From assembly GCF_023078335.1 (NCBI RefSeq), contig NZ_CP095550.1, positions 2,586,001 to 2,650,000 on the forward strand: a stretch of DNA of 64,000 nt. Reading direction: 5' to 3'. Shown piece by piece: positions 27,599 through 37,614 of the stretch. A model generated the notes under the pieces. The model worked only from the letters and a program-made list of their open reading frames with translations, was not told the DNA's origin and ran no database searches. Numbering within the stretch: position 1 is the stretch's first letter; the number at the start of each line of letters is the position of its first letter. The position numbers were made by a program, and so were the translations under genes. This DNA comes from Metabacillus endolithicus (GTDB taxonomy: Bacteria; Bacillota; Bacilli; Bacillales; Bacillaceae).

Positions 27599-29569
27599 GA
27601 TTTGGTTCCTCCCTCTAAATAGTCTTCTAATGCTAATTTTAACTGTTTTTCGACTTCTTGTAATGTTGTATGCTCTAGCTGTGTTGCTGCATTTGTTAAA
27701 TGACCACCGCCACCAAGTGCTTCCATAATAATCTGAACATTAATGTCACCAAGTGAACGGGCACTTATGCTTACAAACTCAGGGTTTCGTTTCGCAATAA
27801 CAAATGAAGCTTCAATTCCATTCATTGTTAATAATGTGTCTGCTGCTTGTGCAATTGTCACTTGCTCATAAAATTCCTGTTCATCTGCCACAGTAATGGC
27901 AATGCCATCTTTAAATATAAATGCATGCTGGATAAGTTGAGCCCGCTTTACATAGCTATTGATATCTTCTTTTAGAAACTTTTGTACTAAAACTGTGTCT
28001 GCTCCTTTTGCTCTTAAATAAGAAGCTGCATCAAATGTACGTGAGCCTGTTCGAAGTGTAAAACTCTTTGTATCAACAATAATTCCTGCTAAAAGCGCGG
28101 TAGCCTCAATTATATTCATTTTAAGATGCTTTGGCTGATATTCAAGTAATTCGGTCACCAATTCTGCTGTAGACGAAGCATAGAGGCTCCATATAAACAA
28201 GAATGGGATCTTTAATAAATTCTTCTCCACGTCGATGATGATCAATAACAATGACATGCTCACTTCTCATGAGCAATCGGTCATCAATGACTAATGATGG
28301 CTTATGTGTATCAACAACGATAAGCAGTGTTTCGTCTGTCATAATTTCGAGTGCTTGTTCTGGTGTGATAAATCTTGACCATAGTTCAGGGTGTAATTTA
28401 AGCTCTGTTAAAAGCTGTTCAACTCCAGAATCAGTTGCTTCAGGATCTAAAACTATAAAGCCTTCTTTTCCGTTAACCTGACAAACTTTAAGGATCCCGA
28501 TTGCTGAGCCAATTGCATCCATATCCGGATACTTATGTCCCATAATCATAACCTTATCGCTCTCAGACACAATTTCTTTCAATGCATGTGATATGACACG
28601 GGCACGAACTCTAGTCCGTTTTTCCATCGGATTTGTTTTTCCTCCGAAAAACTTCACTTTTCCACTAGGTTGTTTGATGGCCACTTGATCTCCACCACGT
28701 CCTAATGCTAAATCTAAGCTCGATTGCGCCAGATCCCCCAGTTCCTGAAGTGAAGAAACACCTGATCCTATCCCAATACTTAAAGTTAATGATACGTTTT
28801 GAATAGCTGTTTTTTCACGAACTTCATCCAGGATTGAAAACTTAGTTTTTTCCAGTTTGGTTAAAATGTCTTCACTCAATACTCCAATAAATCTTTCAGA
28901 TGAAGTTCTTTTAAGAAAAACACCATAATCCTTTGCCCATTTATTTAAGAGAGATGTTACCTCACTGTTAATGGCACTTCTTGATTGGTCATCCATTGCC
29001 TGGGTAACTTCATCATAATTATCTAAGAAAATAAATGCTAAAACTGTTCGTTCATCTTCATATTGCTTTTCAATTTCAATTTGTTCGGTTACATCGAAGA
29101 AATACAATAGCCGTTCATCACGTTTAATAATGACCTTAAATTCTCGATCATGTAATGTAATCGTCTCTGATTCTACTTCCTGTTTTATTAATGGAACTAA
29201 TGAATCAGCTACATCAAATAATGATCTGCCAACAAGAGTGTCCTCATCAAAGCAGGAGGTCATAAAAGGATTTGTCCACTCAATTTGATATTGATCATTG
29301 AAAAGCAAAATCCCAATTGGCATTTCCATCAAAGCCTCTTCACCGACTTTTTTCAATCGGTATGAAAGAGTTGTAATATATTCTTTCATTTCTGTTCTAA
29401 AGTCTTTTATTGCTTTATTAATAAAATAAAACGCAATTGCAAGACAAGCAAGAAGGATGGCTCCTATTAACCAATTATAGAAAAATAGAAGAATTACGGC
29501 TATCACTGTTACGCCAATTAATGCATAAATCGGATAACGGATGAATGGTTTTTCATAAAAGCTTGGCAT
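27595..29569 (-). pseudogene. gdpP: c-di-AMP phosphodiesterase, frameshifted
   Basis: GdpP is a membrane DHH-DHHA1 enzyme that degrades c-di-AMP. The first frame (29569 to 28142) has two membrane helices (about 10-52), a PAS-like region, a degenerate GGDEF domain and the DHH core with MGHKYPDMDAIGSAIG, VVDTHKP and VIDHHRRGEEF. It then runs out of frame after VYMEP. The second frame (to 27595) resumes at YASSTAELVTELLEYQPK and ends with the DHHA1 motif [12 protein letters not shown]. Removing one base near 28183-28186 restores a protein of about 657 residues, the family length. As read, the enzyme would lack DHHA1 and be inactive. It may be a sequencing error. Confidence 0.9.
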
Positions 29570-29608
29570 TTTTTCTCATCAACTCCTCGCAACAGTGATT
29601 ACAATATC

Positions 29609-30544
29609 TTACTTTTTCTGTATTTTCCTACGGAGAGGAAAGCCTAAATCAATTATACCTAAGATTCTAATAAGATAAAGGAATATTGGGATGATTAATG
29701 AAGCAATTAAAATGACAACAGGGATTGCTTTTGCCCAGCCCTTGACATATGAATAGAAAAACACAAAGGAGTATCCTTGCATCAGCACGAAAAATTGTAA
29801 AATAAAATAAAGATTTAAAACAGCCATAAAAAGAAAACTGTCTTGGTCAAGATTTACCATTAATAATATAGAGCTTATTAAATAGTACCAAATGATACTT
29901 GTTGGTAATCTCCATTCACGGAAGGGTTTTAAAGGTGCTAACTCAAATCTAAGTCTTTTTAAAATCGGGACAGAAATGAGATGAGTGATAACAGCAAAAA
30001 CCATACCTGTTGTAACAAATAAAGTTGGTATTAATGTCGTAATATAGCCCATTCCTTCTTCAAGCTGTTCAAACTGCTGATTCATCTGTCCACTTGCATC
30101 AAAAGATTGCAAAATTGCTTTTGATTGCTGAATTGAGTCTTTAAACAGTTCAATAGAGTCTTGAATAAAGTCTATATTTAGAAAAACAATTGACCCAATA
30201 TAAGAAACAATAACACTAAATGTATAAGCTAAGCTACCTCCGACCAATACACCCATTGTTTGTTTCTTTTTATAAAAATAACCCATCACCATACCGCTCA
30301 AGCCAAACATAAGAGCTAATAAAATATTAGTAATAGATCCGAATAAAACCGATAGGATACTTCCTGCCAATACAAGCATAAGCGTAGTGGATAGACTATG
30401 CCTTATTGTAAAAATAATAAACGGCAGAGGGAGAACAAAAAGGGCAAGTATCCCAATAATCGGTGCATATTTTGCTACAAGCATTAGCACGATAAAAAGT
30501 GCTAATAAAACAGCCCCTTCTGTTATAGCATTTGTTTTCCTCAC
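29609..30544 (-). CDS. yybS: YybS family membrane protein (DUF2232)
   Basis: 311 residues from the GTG that follows AAGAGGTGAAGTT; the protein then begins MRKTNAITEGAVLLALFIVL. Seven or so hydrophobic helices fill the sequence, with a soluble loop near 140-170 containing QMNQQFEQLEEGMGYI. Its function is unknown; energy-coupling transporter-like topology has been suggested for such proteins. It sits between rpsR and gdpP as in B. subtilis. Confidence 0.9.
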   Translation of the reverse strand: MRKTNAITEGAVLLALFIVLMLVAKYAPIIGILALFVLPLPFIIFTIRHSLSTTLMLVLAGSILSVLFGSITNILLALMFGLSGMVMGYFYKKKQTMGVLVGGSLAYTFSVIVSYIGSIVFLNIDFIQDSIELFKDSIQQSKAILQSFDASGQMNQQFEQLEEGMGYITTLIPTLFVTTGMVFAVITHLISVPILKRLRFELAPLKPFREWRLPTSIIWYYLISSILLMVNLDQDSFLFMAVLNLYFILQFFVLMQGYSFVFFYSYVKGWAKAIPVVILIASLIIPIFLYLIRILGIIDLGFPLRRKIQKK

Positions 30545-30797
30545 AACTTCACCTCTTTTAAGAAAAACCATCCTTTAAGCTAGAAATTTAGCTCTGTTTA
30601 GTATTTCATATCATTTGTTAATTTATTGCTCATTTCACAAACTTACACTTTTCCTGGTAGACAAACCTGTTCAGTTTGTTTAAATATAATGTGTTACAGT
30701 ATTATGTATAGAAAACGTGTACATACAGCTCTAACCTAAATTTTAGTCTTGATAGCGGTGTATTCTCAAGTTCTTTTTAAAGATAAATATGACGAAA
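30545..30797. other. rpsR-yybS intergenic region
   Basis: About 250 bases without a gene; it should contain the yybS-gdpP-rplI promoter, which I cannot place with confidence. Confidence 0.5.
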
Positions 30798-30838
30798 AAA
30801 GCACAGAAAGGATTAAACAATCCATCTCTGTGCTTTTC
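30798..30838 (-). terminator. Terminator of the rpsF-ssb-rpsR operon
   Basis: AAAGCACAGA and TCTGTGCTTTT pair on the minus strand, enclosing a smaller GGATT/AATCC stem, and end in a T run directly after rpsR. Confidence 0.85.
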
Positions 30839-30843
30839 TTTTA

Positions 30844-31104
<261 letters not shown>

Positions 31105-31118
31105 TTACAATTCATCTA

Positions 31119-31643
31119 TTAAAACGGTAAATCATCGTCAGATATATCAATAGGTTTTCCATCATTTGCAAATGGATCGTCATCAAAGCTTGTACGACCT
31201 TGATTACGTTGATTTTGATCCGAACCGAATGGATTTTGATTACCAGAATTCTCTTGGTACCCACCAAAGTTGTTATTGTTGTTGTAGTTATTGTTGTTAC
31301 CGCCACCGGCACCGCCGCCTGCTCCTCTTGGCTCAAGGAATTGGACACTTTCTGCAACAACTTCTGTTACATAAACTCGTTTTCCAGTTTGATCTTCATA
31401 GCTTCGTGACTGTAAACGCCCGTCAACTCCTGCAAGACTACCTTTTTTAAGGAAGTTCGCAACATTTTCAGCTTGTTTACGCCAAATCACACAGTTAAGA
31501 AAATCAGCTTCTCTTTCACCCTGTTGGTTTGTAAACGTACGGTTTACTGCAAGAGTAAAGGTAGCAACAGCTACTCCACTTGGTGTGTATCGCAAATCTG
31601 GATCTTTTGTTAGTCTTCCAACTAATACAACTCGATTCAACAT
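31119..31643 (-). CDS. ssb: Single-stranded DNA-binding protein
   Basis: 174 residues from [20 protein letters not shown], with AAAGGA upstream. The OB fold covers about 1-110. A Gly/Asn-rich linker ([17 protein letters not shown]) follows, and the acidic tip DISDDDLPF binds partner proteins at forks. It lies between rpsF and rpsR, the standard Bacillus operon. Confidence 0.97.
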   Translation of the reverse strand: MLNRVVLVGRLTKDPDLRYTPSGVAVATFTLAVNRTFTNQQGEREADFLNCVIWRKQAENVANFLKKGSLAGVDGRLQSRSYEDQTGKRVYVTEVVAESVQFLEPRGAGGGAGGGNNNNYNNNNNFGGYQENSGNQNPFGSDQNQRNQGRTSFDDDPFANDGKPIDISDDDLPF

Positions 31644-31678
31644 CAGAACCATCCTTTTTTGACTATCTTATCTATTAA

Positions 31679-31966
31679 TTAGTCTTCTTTTTTAATAACA
31701 ATGTGGCGAATGATATCTTCGCTGATTTTCGCTAAACGATCGAATTCTTGAACAGCAGCTGATTCTGCGCTAACTTGAAGAAGCATATAGTAACCATCGC
31801 GGAAATCATTGATTTCGTACGCTAGGCGACGTTTGCCCCACTCTTTCGCTTCTGCTACTTCCGCACCATTCTCAGATAAAACGTTGTTGAAACGCTCAAC
31901 TAAAGCTTTCTTAGCTTCATCTTCAATGTTTGGGCGGATGATGTACATAACTTCGTACTTTCTCAT
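31679..31966 (-). CDS. rpsF: 30S ribosomal protein S6
   Basis: 95 residues from [19 protein letters not shown]. Two ATGs stand in tandem after GGAGGTGTAAG; the second gives the usual spacing and family start. S6 pairs with S18 on the 16S platform. It is the first gene of the operon, with a strong promoter and a hairpin leader upstream. Confidence 0.97.
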   Translation of the reverse strand: MRKYEVMYIIRPNIEDEAKKALVERFNNVLSENGAEVAEAKEWGKRRLAYEINDFRDGYYMLLQVSAESAAVQEFDRLAKISEDIIRHIVIKKED

Positions 31967-31989
31967 CATCTTACACCTCCTTTTGGTCT

Positions 31990-32012
31990 AAACGGCCCAT
32001 AAATGGGCAAGG
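31990..32012 (-). promoter_or_regulatory. Hairpin in the rpsF leader, candidate S6:S18 binding element
   Basis: On the minus strand GCCCAT and ATGGGC form a short hairpin followed by CCGTTTAGACC, 25-30 bases before the rpsF start. Bacterial rpsF leaders often carry a hairpin with an exposed CCG that binds the S6:S18 dimer and represses the operon. Only the general features match here. Confidence 0.4.
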
Positions 32013-32046
32013 AGCAATTAAATAAATAAATTACTCACAATTAGGT

Positions 32047-32075
32047 ATTATAACGAATAATGATCGAAAGTGCAA
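32047..32075 (-). promoter_or_regulatory. rpsF operon promoter (SigA type)
   Basis: On the minus strand TTGCAC and TATAAT are 17 bases apart, about 80 bases upstream of rpsF. Confidence 0.85.
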
Positions 32076-32198
32076 GTGTGTTGTTTAGTTCTGGTGGATA
32101 TAGGAGATTTAGTTGTATCTTAAAGGGATAGGATACTGATGGTATTGCTGGGAGATTGGGGCATGTCTCGATTCTTTCTGTGATTGAGACTGGATTTT

Positions 32199-32925
32199 GT
32201 TCTTAGGATTTGTTCTAGTTCCGATTCTATCTGTATTGAGACAAGATTCTATTCTTCGGGCTAACTCCTGTTCCGATTCTCTCTGTATCAAGACTGAACT
32301 CTACTATTCGAGTCAACTCCTGTCCCAATTTCCTCTGTATCAAGACTCAATCCTGCTTTTCTTACCAACTCCTGTCCCGATTCCCTCTGTATCGAGACTC
32401 GATCCTGCTATTCCATCCAACTCCTGTCCCGATTCCCTCCGTATCGAGACTCAATACTGCTATCCCATCCAACTCCTGTCCCAATTCCCTCTGTATCGAG
32501 ACTCGATCCTGCTATTCCATCCAACTCCTGTCCCGATTCCCTCTGTATCGAGACTCGATCCTGCTATTCCATCCAACTCCTGTCCCGATTCCCTCTGTAT
32601 CGAGACTCAATCCTGCTATTCCATCCAACTCCTGTCCCGATTCCCTCTGTATCGAGACTCGATCCTGCTATTCCATCCAACTCCTGTCCCAATTCCCTCT
32701 GTATCGAGACTCAATCCTGCTATTCCATCCAACTCCTGTCCCGATTCCCTCTGTATCGAGACTCGATCCTGATATCCCATCCAACTCCTGTCCCATTTCC
32801 CTCCGTATCGAGTCTCGATCCTGCTATTCCATCCAACTCCTGTCCCGATTCCCTCTTTATCGAGACTCAATCCTAATATTCCATCCAACTCCTGTCCCAT
32901 TTCCCTCTGTATTGAGACTTAATCA
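32199..32925. repeat. 52-bp tandem repeat array, about 14 copies
   Basis: The unit core CTCCTGTCCCGATTCCCTC recurs with a strict 52-base period from about 32213 to 32889. The leftmost two or three copies are degenerate and the inner ones nearly identical. Each unit contains ATCGAGACTCGAT, a palindrome with a one-base centre. The unit contains no stop codon, so long frames open on both strands, but none has a ribosome binding site and the period is not a multiple of three. It lies between rpsF and ychF and is richer in C on the plus strand than its surroundings. I read it as a minisatellite-type array, not a gene. Confidence 0.92.
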
Positions 32926-33016
32926 TTCCACATACAAAAAAACCCACTACAGAATGTAAGATCCTTCTCAACCTTACCCATCCATAGTGAGCTTTATAAA
33001 AATTATCTAATTAGCA

Positions 33017-34117
33017 TTACACATTAAAACGGAAGTGAATAACGTCTCCGTCTTTTACAATATAGTCTTTTCCTTCTAAGCGAACTTTTCCTGCTTCACG
33101 TGCGGCACCCATTGTTTTTGCAGCTAATAAGTCAGCATAAGAAACGGTTTCAGCACGGATGAAGCCTCGTTCGAAGTCTGTGTGGATGATTCCAGCACAT
33201 TGAGGAGCCTTCATGCCTTTTTTAAATGTCCATGCGCGAACTTCTTGTTCACCAGCAGTGAAGTAAGTAGCAAGGCCAAGAAGATTGTATGAAGCTTTGA
33301 TTAATTGATCAAGACCTGATTCTTCAATGCCTAACTCTTCTAGGAACATTTCTTTTTCTTCCCCTTCAAGCTCAGCAATTTCAGATTCAATTTTTGCACA
33401 AACTACGATAACCTCAGCATTTTCGCCTGCAGCAAATTCACGAACTTGTTGAACATACGGGTTGTTAGAAGGATCAGCAACTTCCTCTTCACTAACATTA
33501 GAAACATATAAAATTGGCTTGATTGTTAACAAATGTAGTTGTTTTGCATATTTAAGCTGCTCTTCATTGAATTCTACTGCACGAGCAGGCTTTTCATTTT
33601 CAAAGGCTTCTTTTAACATCGATAAAATTTCATGTTCAAAAACCGCTGTTTTTTCTTTTTGTTTAGCAAGCTTTGCTACACGGTCGATACGTTTATCAAC
33701 TGTCTCTAAGTCTGCTAAAATCAGTTCAAGGTTGATTGTTTCAATATCTGATATAGGATCCACTTTTCCCGATACGTGTGTAATATTTTCGTCAGCGAAG
33801 CAACGTACAACATGACAAATTGCATCCACTTGGCGAATATGTGAAAGGAATTTGTTTCCTAAACCTTCACCCTTACTAGCACCTTTTACAATTCCTGCGA
33901 TATCAGTGAATTCAAATGCTGTTGGAATAGTTTTCTTTGGGTTAACTAGTTCTGTCAGCTTTTGTAAACGCTCATCCGGTACTTCTACAATTCCCACGTT
34001 AGGATCTATTGTACAGAATGGATAGTTTGCTGATTCAGCACCAGCTTGTGTAATTGCGTTAAATAAAGTAGATTTCCCTACGTTAGGAAGGCCTACAATT
34101 CCAGCAGTTAATGCCAT
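33017..34117 (-). CDS. ychF: Redox-sensitive ribosome-binding ATPase YchF
   Basis: 366 residues from MALTAGIVGLPNVGKSTLF, with GAGGAGTGGG upstream; an in-frame extension to 34162 lacks a signal. The G domain has the P loop GLPNVGKST, DIAGIVKGASKGEGLG and the ATP-specifying NVSEEE variant in place of NKxD. The C-terminal TGS domain holds AGIIHTDFERGFIRAE. It is the yyaF position of B. subtilis. Confidence 0.96.
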   Translation of the reverse strand: MALTAGIVGLPNVGKSTLFNAITQAGAESANYPFCTIDPNVGIVEVPDERLQKLTELVNPKKTIPTAFEFTDIAGIVKGASKGEGLGNKFLSHIRQVDAICHVVRCFADENITHVSGKVDPISDIETINLELILADLETVDKRIDRVAKLAKQKEKTAVFEHEILSMLKEAFENEKPARAVEFNEEQLKYAKQLHLLTIKPILYVSNVSEEEVADPSNNPYVQQVREFAAGENAEVIVVCAKIESEIAELEGEEKEMFLEELGIEESGLDQLIKASYNLLGLATYFTAGEQEVRAWTFKKGMKAPQCAGIIHTDFERGFIRAETVSYADLLAAKTMGAAREAGKVRLEGKDYIVKDGDVIHFRFNV

Positions 34118-34245
34118 TTTTCCCACTCCTCTATTTATAAACAAAAGATTGTCCGTTTTCATTCAATCTTCAACAATTATAGTTAGTAACTACATAAAAT
34201 ACAAGCAAGTCTAGTAATATTGTTAACACATTCCAGAATAATTAA

Positions 34246-34273
34246 AGAAAAAAGAGCTCATCTCAGCTCTTAA
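34246..34273 (-). terminator. Terminator of the yyaE-like gene
   Basis: AAGAGCT and AGCTCTT pair on the minus strand around six bases and run into TTTTTTC; overlaps the gene end region. Confidence 0.75.
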
Positions 34274-34276
34274 AAA

Positions 34277-36283
34277 TTAGTCTGTCTTTTTTATATTTAC
34301 TAAGCAATCATATAAAGTACTTCCCTGCCCATTATCTGAAACATCATCTGGTGTTAGCAGATTAACTGAACCACCAAATTTATGCCACTGCCCTTCATCA
34401 ACATTAATTGTATTGGCATGTGCTTTCTTCAGTATTTTCACATCACCAGTCAGCTTTCCACGATCATTAAAAATGGTTACTTTATCTCCATCTGCTAATT
34501 GTTTTTCTTTTGCAATATCTTCTGAAACTTCTATTTTAACAGTTTGCATTCCTTCTATAAGAAGATAATGCTGAGAATGATTGGATCGTAGAGGGTGAAT
34601 CGATAAAAGCTGGTACGGATATTTTTCAGCTAATCCAGGGTTTGAAATTGTTGATTCCTTTGGATAAATATATTGTGGTTTTCCTTCTAATTCTTTGTTA
34701 AACCCCAGCTCAGATGTAAATTCAAATTTACCACTTGGAGTTGAAAACTTCTTTGTTTCCCAAGGAACATGGTTTACAGGCAATGGAACACGTTTTTCTT
34801 CTTTTAATCGATCAAGCGTTATTCCTTTATCACATAAATGAAATTGTTGCCATTTCTAAATACTCATCTCGCGTATAAGAAAATTCTCTTCCAAATCCAA
34901 GTCTTTCCGCTAATTCTGTCCATATCCACAAATCTGACTTTGCTTCACCTGGTGGTTCAACTAGCTTTTCTCCATAGTTTACATAGTGGTGATACATGGA
35001 TGCATAATAAATATCTTCTTCCTCAAAAACTGTGGTTGTTGGTAATACATAGTCCGCTAATTCAGCTGTATCTGTTAAAAAATGGTCAATGACAACAACT
35101 GTATCGACGGATTGAAAAGCTCTTATTATTTTGTTTGAGTCAGGAACTTGTACTAACGGATTGCCGCAGGTTACAATGATCATTTTTATCTTAGGATCCA
35201 TTGCTTCTAATACGCCATCTGCCTGTTTCATCATTGAAAATGTTCTAGTTGATGTAGCCTTTTCAGGTAATGTTAAAGCCTGCACATTAAAGTTTTTACC
35301 AACCTGGATATTTCCAAAATTGGCTCCACCACCTGGAATACCAACATTCCCACTGATTGCAACTAGTGCGTCAATTAACCGAATTGTATTTCCACCATTA
35401 GAATACCTTTGCATTCCTAAACCTAAATAAGTTGTAGTAGGTCCATACGCATATAATTCAGCAATATATTTTATATCTTCAAAGGAGATTTCAGCTTGTC
35501 CCAAAATTTCCTCTAAAGTAAAGTGATTTAATAGTGAAATTAGATCTTCATAACCAACTGTATAGTTCTTAATAAACTCTACATCTTGTTTATTTTCACT
35601 AATTAAATATTTCATAACTCCAATTGCAACTAAACCATCCATTCCTGGCTTAATAGAAATATAGTGGTCGGAAATTTTTGCTGTTGCGTTATAAATTGGA
35701 TCAATTACCGTAATTGTACTGCCACGCTTTTTCGCATCTTGCAACTGTTGAAACAAATGCATATTTGTTCTAGCAACATTTCTTCCCAAATAACGATATG
35801 TTTGCTATGAAAAATATCATCTGGTGCATGGCTGTCGGAACTTCCGAAATCCCAAATTTGTGCTTCAATTCCAGATCCCCAGCAAATACTTCCTACTAAA
35901 GAAGTTGCTCCGCCAAAACTGTTAAAAAAGCGTTTATCAAGATTTTTTAATAATCCATTATTCGCATAATCATGGCTGTGTAAAACAGAAGCAGGCCCAA
36001 AATTTTGCTTTAGTTCCTTCATCTTTTCAGCAATTTCATCAAGTGCTTGTTTCCATGAAATCTCTTGAAATATACCGTTCACTTTTTTTAGAGGAACTGT
36101 TAAGCGTTCTTTAGAATTAGTTTTCGTCTCAAGCATTCTTCCTCTACCACATATCTTGCCTTTGGTAATTGGATGATCTTTGTCTCCTTCAACCTTGATG
36201 ACCTTGCCATCCTCAACTGTAACCTCAAACCCGCAGCTATCCCAGCAGTTCAAAGGGCAAGATGATTTAAATACTTGCTTCAT
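34277..36283 (-). pseudogene. yyaE: Molybdopterin oxidoreductase YyaE, two frameshifts
   Basis: This is a formate-dehydrogenase-like enzyme of the molybdopterin family. The first piece begins MKQVFKSSCPLNCWDSCGFE, with Cys spacing for an iron-sulfur cluster and KGKICGRGR. It loses frame at HIVIWE near 35785, where one G of a G run is missing. The second piece (GRNVARTNMHLF to RDEYLE) loses frame near 34853, where one extra A is present. The third piece resumes as WQQFHLCDKG and includes the molydopterin-binding SIHPLRSNHSQHY. The two shifts cancel, and the repaired length is 668, as in B. subtilis YyaE. The GAGGGG signal favours the second of two close ATGs. Confidence 0.85.
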
Positions 36284-36300
36284 ATTCATTTCCCCTCAAT

Positions 36301-36504
36301 TTACTCAGCAGATTCCTCATGTTTTATGAGAATTTTCTTTAGTTTTCTTGAAAACTCTCGACGTGGGATCATAACACTATGGTCACAACCTAAGCATTTA
36401 ATTCTAATGTCCATTCCCATTCTAATGATTTTCCACTCATTTGTACCACAAGGGTGCTGTTTTTTCATTTCAACAACATCATTTAAAGCGAAATCTTTTT
36501 CCAT
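36301..36504 (-). CDS. DUF951 small protein (YyaB-like)
   Basis: 67 residues starting MEKDFALNDVVEMKKQHPCG, with GGAGGTAG upstream. The KKQHPCG and IKCLGCDHSVMIPRREF elements are typical of DUF951, a small beta-rich protein with conserved Cys residues that may bind metal. Its role is unknown. It lies between the mechanosensitive channel and the oxidoreductase and is likely cotranscribed with the channel gene 20 bases upstream. Confidence 0.88.
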   Translation of the reverse strand: MEKDFALNDVVEMKKQHPCGTNEWKIIRMGMDIRIKCLGCDHSVMIPRREFSRKLKKILIKHEESAE

Positions 36505-36523
36505 AAGGTTCTACCTCCATTTC

Positions 36524-37393
36524 TTAACTCACTTCATCTTTTCTGTTATACATCACGACACGTGGATAAGGAATTTCGATACCTTTTTCATCTAACCTCA
36601 TTTTAATGTCTTTTCTTAACATTCTTCCAATATGGAAGTGACGCATTGGTTCAACTTCACATGTTACACGAAGAACAACCTCTGAAGCACCAAGCATTTG
36701 AACACCTAATAATTCAGGTGGAGCAACTATATCTTCATATTTATCAGGAACTTCTATTAAGAGCTCTTGAATGACTCGCTCCGCTTCTGGGATATCACTT
36801 TCATAAGCAATACTAATATCTACAACGGCAATACTATTATTTATAGAGAAGTTTGTTACCTCTATAATGCTTCCATTTGGTAATATATGAATTTCGCCTG
36901 TCCAACTCTTTATTTTTGTTGTACGAAGTCCAATTTCTTCAACTGTTCCTTCAAAGGTTGAAATTCGGATAAAATCACCAACAGAGAATTGATCTTCAAA
37001 AATAATAAAAAAGCCTGTAATAATATCTTTTACTAAGCTTTGAGCACCAAACCCCACTGCCAATCCAACAATACCGGCCCCTGCAAGCAACGCACCTACA
37101 TTAAGACCAAATGTTTCAAGCACCATAATGATCGCAATAAAGTAAATAACGTAAGTGAGGATATTTTCGAGTAACTTTGAAAGAGTATTTTCTCTTCTCT
37201 CAGAAATTCTAATTGGTGATTTTCCACGGAATAGAAACACCTTTGTAATGGCTAATTTACCAATTCGTATAAAGATGGTTGAGACAATCAAGATTAATAA
37301 AATTTGTAAAAATCCTTTTCCAATTGTAATCCATAATTCAGCATTCGTTAAATAATTTACTGCATCGTTCCACATATCTTGTAAAATTTTCAA
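36524..37393 (-). CDS. Small-conductance mechanosensitive channel (MscS family)
   Basis: 289 residues from a TTG after AAAGGGTGATC. Three membrane helices are visible: about 20-42, 62-85 and 90-115. The last carries the pore helix LLAGAGIVGLAVGFGAQSLVKD, with Gly/Ala packing typical of MscS. The cytoplasmic beta domain (FSVGDFIRIST, then GEIHILPNGSI) and the alpha/beta vestibule follow. It releases solutes during osmotic downshock. Confidence 0.93.
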   Translation of the reverse strand: MKILQDMWNDAVNYLTNAELWITIGKGFLQILLILIVSTIFIRIGKLAITKVFLFRGKSPIRISERRENTLSKLLENILTYVIYFIAIIMVLETFGLNVGALLAGAGIVGLAVGFGAQSLVKDIITGFFIIFEDQFSVGDFIRISTFEGTVEEIGLRTTKIKSWTGEIHILPNGSIIEVTNFSINNSIAVVDISIAYESDIPEAERVIQELLIEVPDKYEDIVAPPELLGVQMLGASEVVLRVTCEVEPMRHFHIGRMLRKDIKMRLDEKGIEIPYPRVVMYNRKDEVS

Positions 37394-37564
37394 TACGATC
37401 ACCCTTTACTAAGTAACAATTTATTATAAAAGAGCAACTACTATTTTCATAGCCATTATACTCTATTCCAAAAGAAATATCTTTTGGAAAACTTCATTAT
37501 ATATTACGTTTATTCTTTTGAAATTCGGGATATATCCCAAATTTTATACCTCTCCTACACATAC

Positions 37565-37608
37565 GAAAGGCTGACTCTACTCAAATTTTTATCTTTAAGG
37601 AGTCAGCC
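37565..37608 (-). terminator. Terminator of the YkvI-like gene
   Basis: GGCTGACTC and GAGTCAGCC pair on the minus strand around about 21 bases, followed by TTTCG; the T run is short. Confidence 0.65.
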
Positions 37609-37614
37609 ATAACA

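Noticed and set aside
32197..32772. Long open frame of 191 codons, and its antisense partner at 32616-32900, across the repeat array
   Set aside because: Frames stay open only because the 52-base unit lacks stops; period is not a multiple of three and there is no ribosome binding site.
32199..32925. CRISPR array
   Set aside because: The repeats are directly tandem with no unique spacers and no cas genes nearby.
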